DNA of 5,910 bases from an uncultured Terrimonas sp. (GTDB lineage Bacteria; Bacteroidota; Bacteroidia; Chitinophagales; Chitinophagaceae): NCBI GenBank assembly GCA_946886925.1, contig CAMPJQ010000189.1:1-5910 (forward strand), read 5' to 3'. Below are positions 1 through 5,910 of this stretch, piece by piece. Each line of letters starts with the position of its first letter. Position 1 is the first letter of the stretch. The notes below the pieces were generated by a model, which was not told the DNA's origin, ran no database searches, and was given only the letters and a program-made list of their open reading frames with translations. Both the position numbers and the translations under genes were made by a program.

Positions 1-56
1 TTTTTTGACTTTTTATCCTGTCAATCAATAATTTATTAATTGCTAATTTCGGGATG

Positions 57-99
57 CGGTGTTTCGCTACCGGGACGATAAAGGAAGGTGTTTCCGTCC
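57..99 (-). repeat. Tandem stem-loops just after the peroxidase stop codon
   Basis: Two short inverted repeats follow the stop codon of the peroxidase gene. GGACG at 73-77 pairs with CGTCC at 95-99, and CGGT at 57-60 pairs with ACCG at 69-72. Read on the minus strand, these are the first structures a transcript would form after the stop codon. No T-run follows on that strand, so this is not a textbook intrinsic terminator. It may be a 3'-end stabilising structure, or chance pairing. Confidence 0.25.
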
Positions 100-1947
100 T
101 CACTTCTTTAACCATAAAGGCTTATCCGTAAGCGACTCGATAAAACTCTCCAGATTGGCAACCTCTTCTGTAGTGAGGTCCAAAGGTCTGTCGGAAAGGG
201 TTTGATTTGGCTGCTTTAGCCCCATGCCACTTCCTCCTCCTTTGTTATAAAATTCCATTACTTCGGTGAGGCTTTGCAAGGAGCCATTATGCATGTATGG
301 AGCAGTTTTTGCGGTATTGCGAACCGTAGGTGTTTTAAAACTACCTACATAAAATGGTGAAGGTATAATGTGATAGCGGCCACTATCCGCATCGGCTGTG
401 GGTTTATCAAAATCCGCATTGGTTGTTATTCCCAATGATTCTACCTCTGAAATATTATATAAAGGAGGAAGCAGCCCGTTAAACAGAGGAGCGAAGTGAC
501 AGGTGCCGCATTGTGCTTTTCCCATAAACAAATTAAAGCCGGCTATTTGCTGTGCGGATAAAGCTGTTTTATCGCCATTTACATATTTATCAAAAGCGGA
601 TGTCATCACCGGCAATGATTTTTCATATGCTGCAATGGCCTCGGCAATATGTTGGAGAGTAATTCTTTCATGGGCCTTCTCTTCAGGGAAAGCTTTCGCA
701 AACCACTTTCTGTATTTCCTGTCTGCCACCAGCTTTTTTACAATCTGTTCAGCATCACTGTTCATTTCGCTGGCAGAAGCGGTTACATCAAACACCTGGT
801 GAACCAGGGTAGGCGCCCTTCCATCCCAAAAATTATTATACTGGTAGGCGGTATACAATATAGAAGGGGCATTTCTGCGCACAACATTTTGTTCATCAAA
901 GGCGATGCTTTGCTTTAATCCGTCTGTAAAATATTTTTCCGGTAAATGACAGGAGGCACAACTTCGTTTATTATTGCCTGACAGCTTTGATTCAAAAAAT
1001 AACCTTTTACCAAGTGCTGTAAGCGGCTTTCGCGTATCAATAATATCAGTGGTGTCGAAGGAGTTAATGTTCAGCAATCGTTTATCGAACAAATGATCTG
1101 CGTCGTAGTTTAAAACCGTTGCTTCATGCGCTTCTTTATGCAGGGCTTTTATTAATAACGTTGTTTTCTTCTGCAATGGAAGCATGGCTTCAGTCATAAA
1201 ATACATCCGGTCAAAAGCATCAAACGACTCACCTGTATTCAGGAGGTAAATGGAACGATCAAGATAAAATGAAATACTGTCGGAAAAGGCTTTATTCACT
1301 TTCAGGTAGGGTTGTATATTTTTTTTGAATGAAAGCAAAGCGGTTGCTGATTCCATGATACCCGTTTTTAAAAGCGGTGCATCATACCCTGTGAGGTTAA
1401 GGGTTGAAATCCTGATCAATTCCAGGCGTAAGCTTTCAAGTATGCCTTCATCGGTAATTTGGCTACCATACAAAAGCCCTTTCAACCCTTCAGCCGTTAG
1501 GATAATTACGTCTGCATTGTCAAGCATTTCCTTTTTGTGTTCCTGCACACTCTCGCCAAACAATATATCTTCAATAACCTGGAAGCCAACCGGCCACTGG
1601 ACCTCAAGTGTAGGTTCCTCCACCTCAAATACGGGAGGCACATTGATTTTGACAACCTGGTTGCCAAAAAAATATTCGGTAAAAAATTCAATTTTTTTAT
1701 ATGCGTTCCTGCATAGCCCGAGCTGATTCCTGGCATTTTGTATTGAAGCGGTGTCATTTGCGGATATGCTTACTATAGCCCTTCTCAATTCTTTTGCGGA
1801 AGCAATAAGTGGTGGAATATGCGATTTGAAAAAGTTTAATGTATTGTAAACACCTGTTTCATCGGGAGTGCCCCGCATAAAAGCAGATCCTGAAAAGATG
1901 ACGAATGCCATTCCGGAAATGATCAATAGCTTTTTCAAAGAATACAT
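100..1947 (-). CDS. Secreted diheme cytochrome c peroxidase (MauG/CCP family) with imelysin-like N-terminal domain
   Basis: The product is a 615-residue protein of the bacterial diheme cytochrome c peroxidase/MauG family, whose members reduce peroxide or oxidise a protein or small substrate in the periplasm. Residues 1-24 look like a Sec signal peptide (basic MYSLKK, then a hydrophobic stretch ending near SGSAF). Heme sites are CASCH (C330, C333, H334) and CGTCH (C480, C483, H484). Other family hallmarks are FWDGRAPT (373-380), SASEM (391-395, in place of the usual NPxEM) and PYMHNGS around M552, a candidate axial ligand. CCP domains usually occupy about 300-350 residues, so residues 30-300 are extra. 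They are largely helical, and the stretch at 71-131 (NAR..., AYKKIEFF, WPVGFQVIEDILFG) resembles imelysin/EfeO-type domains, with Gln where GxHxxE has His. The start is firm because an in-frame TAA lies immediately upstream. The neighbouring diheme cytochrome c is a plausible redox partner. The peroxidase-family call is secure, but the substrate is not known. Confidence 0.93.
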   Translation of the reverse strand: MYSLKKLLIISGMAFVIFSGSAFMRGTPDETGVYNTLNFFKSHIPPLIASAKELRRAIVSISANDTASIQNARNQLGLCRNAYKKIEFFTEYFFGNQVVKINVPPVFEVEEPTLEVQWPVGFQVIEDILFGESVQEHKKEMLDNADVIILTAEGLKGLLYGSQITDEGILESLRLELIRISTLNLTGYDAPLLKTGIMESATALLSFKKNIQPYLKVNKAFSDSISFYLDRSIYLLNTGESFDAFDRMYFMTEAMLPLQKKTTLLIKALHKEAHEATVLNYDADHLFDKRLLNINSFDTTDIIDTRKPLTALGKRLFFESKLSGNNKRSCASCHLPEKYFTDGLKQSIAFDEQNVVRRNAPSILYTAYQYNNFWDGRAPTLVHQVFDVTASASEMNSDAEQIVKKLVADRKYRKWFAKAFPEEKAHERITLQHIAEAIAAYEKSLPVMTSAFDKYVNGDKTALSAQQIAGFNLFMGKAQCGTCHFAPLFNGLLPPLYNISEVESLGITTNADFDKPTADADSGRYHIIPSPFYVGSFKTPTVRNTAKTAPYMHNGSLQSLTEVMEFYNKGGGSGMGLKQPNQTLSDRPLDLTTEEVANLESFIESLTDKPLWLKK

Positions 1948-2120
1948 TTAACAACGTTTGATCTGCTTAATAAACAGAACCAAAGTATACAATAAAACCC
2001 GTAAAAGAAACCACACTGCGGTACTTTTATTAACTTTTTATAACGCCCCTTGTTTCCCAGGTATTGTATTGCCGGTGCTATTGGTTGTAGATAAAATACA
2101 GTAATGGATGTACCAATTTC

Positions 2121-2209
2121 CAAAAAATATAAAAAATGGTTCGTTGATCGGTTCATTACGGAATGGTCCAAACTCCCTCTGTAATGTTTCTGTGGCAACG
2201 AAGCCTTTT
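2121..2209 (-). terminator. Nested hairpin plus T-rich tract, probable terminator of the diheme cytochrome c gene
   Basis: Read on the minus strand, the outer stem AAAAGGcTTCGTTG (2209-2196) pairs with CAACGAACCaTTTT (2146-2133), giving 13 base pairs with one single-base bulge on each side. Inside it, CATTACAGA (2186-2178) pairs with TCCGTAATG (2162-2154) with one mismatch (a G-U wobble if read on the plus strand), leaving a 15-base loop. A tract rich in T (2137-2122, two runs of six) follows directly. It starts about 35 bases after the cytochrome stop codon. The arrangement fits an intrinsic terminator, but the hairpin is larger than usual, so a structured RNA or the relic of a small element is also possible. 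Confidence 0.5.
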
Positions 2210-2243
2210 AAAATTACAGGCACGCTAACAGATGCTTTCAATA

Positions 2244-3173
2244 TTATTGTTTTATCTCAGCCGTGTTCACCGGTTTAAGTGTTCTTAAAAAATGGTAGAT
2301 GGCTGTGAGCTCATCATCTGTCATGCGTTTAAAGGAGTTCCACGGCATAGGGCTTTTAGGAATAAGCTTACCCATGCGAAAACGTTCAATAAACAACTCC
2401 TTGCTCCAGTTAAATATTTTTCCGCTGGAATCGGGTGTAAGGTTTGGTGTGATAAATCCATCAATTTCATTACCACCTGCAAATGACGCCCCGGTAAACT
2501 CACCGGCTAAATTTCTTTTGGTATGACACCCGCTGCATTCCGCCACACTTAAGGCCAGGTATTTACCGTAAACGGCGGTAGTATCGGGTTTAACAACTTT
2601 CGGTACTTCGCCTGTGGGGCCAACCGGCTTTATCATAAAAGCATTTACTGCTTTACCTATGGCGTTCAGTTCATGATCGGGTACTCTGTTTTTTACTGGC
2701 TTTTGTGCACGGAGATAAGAAATGATGGCCGTAAGATCTTCATCGCTGGTATTGTGAAAGGGCATGAAATCGAAAACGGCTGTTCCGTTGGGATGTACCC
2801 CGTAGCGTAACGCCCTTGCAATTTCTCCATCACTGTATCTGCCGATACCGGTTTCTTTATCGGGCGTAATGTTTTTCGTATAAATTTTTCCTACAGGAAG
2901 CTCAAATGCTACTCCGCCACTTAAAGGAACTTCCTGCCCTAAGTTGATCAGTGAATCTGAATTCTGTTTATTATGGCAATCAATGCAATGGGCAGAACTG
3001 TACACGAGGTGCTTTCCTCTTGCAATAACAGCACTATCCGTTGATGCAATGATATTGGGATAAGGCGCTTCATATTTTACATTTTGTCGTGCCATTACGG
3101 TAATGGCCAATCCCCCAATAAGCGCCAATACAATGATACCTGTCCATTTAATTGTTTTTTTCAACTTTTTCAT
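2244..3173 (-). CDS. Membrane-anchored diheme cytochrome c
   Basis: The product is 309 residues long, with a lysine-rich N-terminus and one hydrophobic segment (about residues 11-28) that should anchor it in the inner membrane with the rest in the periplasm. Two class I cytochrome c domains follow. Domain 1 has CIDCH (C63, C66, H67) and likely axial M137 in FDFMPFH. Domain 2 has CSGCH (C213, C216, H217) and likely axial M276 in SPMPW. Segments such as NITPDKETGIGRYSDGE and ALRYGVHPNG are typical of the cytochrome subunits of membrane alcohol, gluconate and nicotinate dehydrogenases. No dehydrogenase partner is in the window. The likely role is electron transfer between the respiratory chain and a periplasmic enzyme, possibly the peroxidase encoded downstream on the same strand, though a probable terminator separates the two. 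The start has an A-rich upstream stretch rather than a strong Shine-Dalgarno site. Cytochrome identity is certain, but its partner is inferred. Confidence 0.93.
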   Translation of the reverse strand: MKKLKKTIKWTGIIVLALIGGLAITVMARQNVKYEAPYPNIIASTDSAVIARGKHLVYSSAHCIDCHNKQNSDSLINLGQEVPLSGGVAFELPVGKIYTKNITPDKETGIGRYSDGEIARALRYGVHPNGTAVFDFMPFHNTSDEDLTAIISYLRAQKPVKNRVPDHELNAIGKAVNAFMIKPVGPTGEVPKVVKPDTTAVYGKYLALSVAECSGCHTKRNLAGEFTGASFAGGNEIDGFITPNLTPDSSGKIFNWSKELFIERFRMGKLIPKSPMPWNSFKRMTDDELTAIYHFLRTLKPVNTAEIKQ

Positions 3174-3189
3174 AAATCTTTTTTTACTG

Positions 3190-3215
3190 CCGCAAGATAA
3201 TATCAGGTCTTGTGG
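3190..3215. promoter_or_regulatory. Dyad in the divergent intergenic region, possible operator or leader hairpin
   Basis: CCGCAAGA (3190-3197) and TCTTGTGG (3208-3215) form an inverted repeat matching at 7 of 8 positions, with a 10-base spacer (half-site centres 18 bases apart). It ends 17 bases upstream of the diheme cytochrome start codon, between that gene and the divergently oriented receiver gene. The size and spacing fit a dimeric regulator site, or a hairpin in the cytochrome mRNA leader. No regulator family is recognised from the motif, and chance is not excluded. Confidence 0.3.
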
Positions 3216-3369
3216 AGGTATAGCGGGTAATGAATGAGTTGTAAAAAATGCCGGATGGATTGAAAAAAAATGTGAAAGAGTGGAGAATTTTGCCGCTAAA
3301 AAATACGTCGAAACAAATTTTAAAACAAAACCGCTATATTTATTGATATATAATCTGTCAATTCATAAA

Positions 3370-3849
3370 ATGATGACGCTTAGTGAATGGTCTGTATCGG
3401 TGCAGGGGAATTTTAGCAGGAAAGGGTCTTTATTTGTTAACCGGGCCTTCCATATCGTCTATTTGGAAGATCATAAATTGTTTAGCGATGCTGTTTCCGA
3501 ATACTGCATAAAGCCCTTTTTCCCCCTGGTTAATTTTACGATACTGGCAAACGGTGATGATGCATATGCTTATATTAAAAGACAGATTGATAAAAACAGC
3601 CGGATTGATTTATTTATAACAGATATTAATCATCCGGGTGTAAAAGGTGCTGCATTGATCAAAATGATACGACAGTATGAAAAAGAAAAAGGCGATATTT
3701 CCCGCATTCCCATAATGGTTTTAACGATGATGGCGGGAACATTTGTACCACAGTTGGTGGAGGGGGGTATGGATATGGTTGACCGTTATTTCTCCAAATC
3801 GGCGGAGGCTAACGAAATAATTGATTGTATAGAAGGGATATTGTACTAA
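3370..3849 (+). CDS. Stand-alone response-regulator receiver protein
   Basis: From the ATG at 3370 the product is 159 residues: about 27 leading residues followed by one CheY-like receiver domain to the end, with no DNA-binding or enzymatic output domain. Key residues are visible (numbered from this ATG): the acidic pair E33-D34 in VYLEDHKLF, the phospho-acceptor D85 in LFITDINHPG, the switch T119 in IPIMVLTM, Y140 at the aromatic switch position, and the conserved K143 in RYFSKS. The Lys is followed by Ser-Ala instead of the usual Pro. It is therefore likely competent for phosphorylation and acts through protein contacts. No histidine kinase is nearby. The frame is open back to a GTG at 3280, which would add 30 residues. 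The ATG pair at 3370/3373 is preferred because the extra segment matches no part of a receiver and is AT-rich, with possible promoter-like TATATTTA at 3335-3342. The start remains uncertain. Confidence 0.85.
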   Translation: MMTLSEWSVSVQGNFSRKGSLFVNRAFHIVYLEDHKLFSDAVSEYCIKPFFPLVNFTILANGDDAYAYIKRQIDKNSRIDLFITDINHPGVKGAALIKMIRQYEKEKGDISRIPIMVLTMMAGTFVPQLVEGGMDMVDRYFSKSAEANEIIDCIEGILY

Positions 3850-3883
3850 TTCCGGCGGGTGCATAGTATTATAGCTTCCGGAA
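3850..3883. repeat. Inverted repeat between receiver and propeller genes
   Basis: TTCCGG at 3850-3855, directly after the receiver stop codon, pairs perfectly with CCGGAA at 3878-3883, with a 22-base loop. On the plus strand it is followed by a run of A rather than T, so it is not an intrinsic terminator for the receiver gene. It may be a regulatory dyad upstream of the propeller gene or chance. Confidence 0.25.
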
Positions 3884-3892
3884 AAAAATCAA

Positions 3893-3900
3893 TAACTTTA
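3893..3900 (+). promoter_or_regulatory. Possible -7 element for the propeller gene
   Basis: TAACTTTA differs from the Bacteroidota -7 consensus TAnnTTTG at one position and lies five bases before the propeller start codon. No clear -33 TTG is seen at the expected distance. If used, the transcript would be leaderless or nearly so. Otherwise the propeller gene is probably read through from the receiver gene 55 bases upstream. Confidence 0.28.
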
Positions 3901-3904
3901 GTGA

Positions 3905-5068
3905 ATGCTTTTTATTTTCTTTATACAATGGTGGCTGCCATTTTTTGCACCTCCTGCGCCACAGTTCCGGGAGCAGGTTATAGACAGTGCTGTTTCTATA
4001 GGATATGGTGTATCGCTGGGTGATGTGGATGGCGATGGGAAACCCGATATTTTACTTGCCGATAAAAAGCAGATCGTATGGTACCGCAATGGCGACTGGA
4101 AAAGAAGAGTTATGGCGGAAAATCTTACCGAACACGACAATGTGTGCATTGCCGCACAGGATGTTAACGGAGATGGAAAAGTAGAAGTAGCTGTTGGTGC
4201 ACAGTGGAATCCTTCGGAAACAAGTAATGCAGACCAGTCGGGCGCGGTATTTTATTTAAAAAGACCTGTTGATCCTGAACAATTGTGGGAACCTGTACGA
4301 TTGCCGCATGAGCCCACAACTCACCGCATGAAATGGGTAAAATCAGCAACCGGACAATACTACCTCGTTGTATTACCGCTTCACGGACGGGGCAATAAAG
4401 CAGGCGAAGGGGAGGGGGTTAAGATATTGGCTTACGAGTACCAGGCTAATGAAAATGGCCAATGGAAAACATATATTTTAGACTCTGCAATGCACCTTAC
4501 GCACAATTTTGACTTTGAAGGCGCTAACAATGAAAAGCAAAGTGGTTTGTATGTAGCAGGAAAAGAAGGCGTTAGATTTATAGAAACCGATTTTCTCAAA
4601 CAAGCCGAAGGCAAAGCCGCAGCAATACGGGGCATGGATCAGGGTGCGGGCGAAGTGCGCGTGGGAAACCTTACGGCTGATAAAAATTTTATTGCTACTA
4701 TTGAGCCGATGCATGGTACAGCAGTAGTGATATATTTTGAAGATGATAATAATGCAAAAAGGGTGGTGCTGGACAATGACGTAAAGGAAGGACATGCACT
4801 GGCTGTTGCCGATTTTTTAGGTGCCGGAAGCGACCAGGTAGTAGCCGGGTGGAGATCGCCGGATAAAGAAGGAAAAGTAGGCGTGAAAATGTATGTAAAA
4901 ACCGACGCTGATGGCATGCAATGGCAATCGCACTGGATAGACAATAATGGAATGGCATGTGAAGATATTCAGGTTATGGATTTGAATGGAGATGGCAAAC
5001 CAGATATTGTTGCCTCCGGAAGAGCGACCAAAAATCTCAAAATTTACTGGAATACATCAGGCCAATAA
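3905..5068 (+). CDS. Secreted FG-GAP/VCBS-repeat beta-propeller protein
   Basis: The product is 387 residues. Residues 1-15 are strongly hydrophobic and should act as a signal peptide, though the N-terminus has no Lys or Arg. The start is fixed by an in-frame TGA directly before the ATG. The mature part carries FG-GAP-type calcium loops: DVDGDGKPD (40-48), DVNGDGKVE (86-94) and DLNGDGKPD (359-367), plus a degenerate copy, DFLGAGSDQ (303-311). The first and last copies sit near the two ends, as expected for a closed propeller of about seven blades. Segments such as HDNVCIAAQDVNGDG, VAVGAQWNP, HEPTTHRMKWV and VVAGWRSP recall the propeller domain of aldos-2-ulose dehydratase-like proteins. This is from memory, and no cupin domain is present here. 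The likely location is periplasmic or extracellular. The function may be ligand binding, carbohydrate-related chemistry or scaffolding, and cannot be decided from sequence. The gene lies 55 bases after the receiver gene on the same strand. Confidence 0.9.
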   Translation: MLFIFFIQWWLPFFAPPAPQFREQVIDSAVSIGYGVSLGDVDGDGKPDILLADKKQIVWYRNGDWKRRVMAENLTEHDNVCIAAQDVNGDGKVEVAVGAQWNPSETSNADQSGAVFYLKRPVDPEQLWEPVRLPHEPTTHRMKWVKSATGQYYLVVLPLHGRGNKAGEGEGVKILAYEYQANENGQWKTYILDSAMHLTHNFDFEGANNEKQSGLYVAGKEGVRFIETDFLKQAEGKAAAIRGMDQGAGEVRVGNLTADKNFIATIEPMHGTAVVIYFEDDNNAKRVVLDNDVKEGHALAVADFLGAGSDQVVAGWRSPDKEGKVGVKMYVKTDADGMQWQSHWIDNNGMACEDIQVMDLNGDGKPDIVASGRATKNLKIYWNTSGQ

Positions 5069-5123
5069 CCCCTTCCGCGTAGTGCGTGATTTCTCCCATA
5101 AAACATAACTGATTTTTCGACCG

Positions 5124-5131
5124 TATCTTTG
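5124..5131 (+). promoter_or_regulatory. Bacteroidota -7 promoter element for mqnE
   Basis: TATCTTTG is an exact match to the Bacteroidota sigma-factor -7 consensus TAnnTTTG. It lies 30 bases before the mqnE ATG, leaving room for a leader of roughly 25 bases that includes AAAGGA (5146-5151) as a possible ribosome binding site. A matching -33 TTG is not evident about 20 bases upstream. It suggests mqnE is transcribed independently of the propeller gene 93 bases upstream. Confidence 0.5.
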
Positions 5132-5161
5132 TGACTTCTTATCATAAAGGATTATTATATT

Positions 5162-5910
5162 ATGGACAGACATTTGTCGGCGGAAAGGTTTCTTCATCAA
5201 CCAGGGCTTTTACCCGAGTTGCGCGTAGCAGGTGAAAAAATTTTAAATGCGGAAAGGTTGTCAGAGGAAGATGGTCTTGTGCTTTTTGAAAAAGCCAGTT
5301 TACCTTTTGTTGGTGCTTTTGCTAACCTGGTGAGAGAAAGGCTCCATGGCGATAACACCTATTTCAATCGTAATTTTCATATTGAGCCTACCAATGTATG
5401 CGTATTCAGTTGTAAATTTTGTTCTTACAGCCGTTTATATGCGCACCGCGAAGAAGGTTGGGAATTGAGCGCTGAACAAATGATGGACATTGTACGCAGT
5501 TACGATAATAAACCGGTTACGGAAGTACATATTGTAGGTGGTGTGCATCCAAAAATGAACCTGCATTTTTTTGCAGACCTCATGCGGCAGATCAAAGCGC
5601 ATCGTCCTGACCTGCATATCAAAGGTTTTACACCTGTTGAACTGGATTATATGATCCGTAAAGCAAAGCTTTCGGTTGAAGAAGGGATGCAGCTCCTGCA
5701 TGAAGCGGGTTTGGATTCTTTGCCGGGCGGCGGAGCGGAAATTTTTCACCCGGAGATCAGGCAGCAAATATGCGATGATAAAGTAGATGCGGAAGGCTGG
5801 TTGCGCATCCATGAAGTGGCTCATGCTTTAGGCATGCACAGCAATGCTACTATGCTGTACGGTCATATTGAAAAATACTGGCACCGCATTGATCATATGA
5901 AAAGATTGCG
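5162..5910 (+). CDS. mqnE: Aminofutalosine synthase MqnE, radical SAM (partial, 3' end outside window)
   Basis: The first 249 codons of a radical SAM enzyme are present. MqnE uses SAM to add an adenosyl radical to 3-[(1-carboxyvinyl)oxy]benzoate, forming aminofutalosine in the futalosine route to menaquinone, in the cytoplasm. The [4Fe-4S]-binding motif is CVFSCKFC (C80, C84, C87; CX3CX2C) in the context HIEPTNVC...CSYSR. VHIVGGVHP (122-130) and SLPGGGAEIFHPE (186-198) are typical of MqnE. The related CofH and MqnC proteins lack the GGGAEI form as I recall them. Family members are usually about 370-390 residues, so roughly a third is missing beyond the window edge. The start at 5162 is the first possible one after an in-frame TGA at 5132-5134, and AAAGGA lies 10 bases upstream. 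No other menaquinone gene is visible. A more distant CofH-family assignment is the main alternative. Confidence 0.9.
   Translation, partial: MDRHLSAERFLHQPGLLPELRVAGEKILNAERLSEEDGLVLFEKASLPFVGAFANLVRERLHGDNTYFNRNFHIEPTNVCVFSCKFCSYSRLYAHREEGWELSAEQMMDIVRSYDNKPVTEVHIVGGVHPKMNLHFFADLMRQIKAHRPDLHIKGFTPVELDYMIRKAKLSVEEGMQLLHEAGLDSLPGGGAEIFHPEIRQQICDDKVDAEGWLRIHEVAHALGMHSNATMLYGHIEKYWHRIDHMKRL

Noticed and set aside
5..24. Inverted repeat TTGAC-N10-GTCAA at the window start
   Set aside because: It is a five-base stem in AT-rich DNA. The T-run is on the wrong side for a plus-strand terminator, and on the minus strand an A-run follows. Probably chance.
1981..1989. TATACTTTG on the minus strand, upstream of the peroxidase, as a promoter -7 element
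   Set aside because: The spacing inside the motif is one base longer than the TAnnTTTG consensus and there is no -33 TTG at the expected distance. Too weak to annotate.
1935..2198. Minus-strand open frame of 87 codons overlapping the peroxidase start
   Set aside because: It overlaps the peroxidase start codon in another frame, has an unusual aromatic/cysteine-rich composition, and crosses the same hairpin. No family is recognised.
2038..2241. Minus-strand open frame of 67 codons starting with TTG two bases after the cytochrome stop codon
   Set aside because: It needs a TTG start, has no recognisable domain, and lies across the strong nested hairpin and its T-rich tract, so a terminator explains the DNA better than a gene.
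3280..3369. GTG-initiated 30-residue extension of the receiver protein
   Set aside because: It is not part of the receiver fold, is AT-rich, overlaps likely promoter DNA, and has a better ATG at its end. It is kept as an alternative start only.
5435..5824. Minus-strand open frame of 129 codons
   Set aside because: It lies wholly antisense inside mqnE, whose motifs are clear in the plus frame.

Overview
The window looks like chromosomal DNA from a member of the Bacteroidota, most plausibly the Chitinophagaceae or a close relative. The evidence is moderate-to-low GC, Bacteroidota-type -7 promoter elements (TAnnTTTG, best copy at 5124-5131), few Shine-Dalgarno sites, and the protein types: a long cytochrome c peroxidase with an extra N-terminal domain, a secreted FG-GAP/VCBS propeller, and a futalosine-pathway radical SAM enzyme. 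The lineage is inferred from these features, not from a database comparison.

Layout. Positions 1-99 are AT-rich and non-coding, with two short stem-loops just downstream of the first gene. Two minus-strand genes follow: a 615-residue secreted diheme cytochrome c peroxidase/MauG-type protein (100-1947) and a 309-residue membrane-anchored diheme cytochrome c (2244-3173). The 296 bases between them hold a nested hairpin followed by a T-rich tract on the minus strand (2121-2209). It probably ends the cytochrome transcript, so the peroxidase would need its own promoter. I see no credible gene in that gap and only a weak promoter candidate near 1981-1989.

A divergent intergenic region contains a near-perfect dyad (3190-3215). 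After it come three plus-strand genes: a stand-alone response-regulator receiver protein (start placed at 3370, stop at 3849), a secreted calcium-motif beta-propeller (3905-5068), and the first 249 codons of mqnE, aminofutalosine synthase (5162 to the window edge), preceded by a clear -7 element.

How they fit together. The two cytochrome genes form a plausible periplasmic redox pair: a membrane-tethered diheme electron carrier beside a diheme peroxidase-like enzyme. MqnE belongs to menaquinone synthesis, and menaquinone feeds respiratory cytochromes, but the gene appears to have its own promoter, so the link is loose. The receiver and the propeller are co-oriented and 55 bp apart, and their relationship is unknown. 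The most unusual feature is the N-terminal half of the peroxidase. It resembles an imelysin/EfeO-type helical domain, with GFQVIE where the family has its GxHxxE motif. No mobile element, CRISPR array, tRNA or rRNA was seen.
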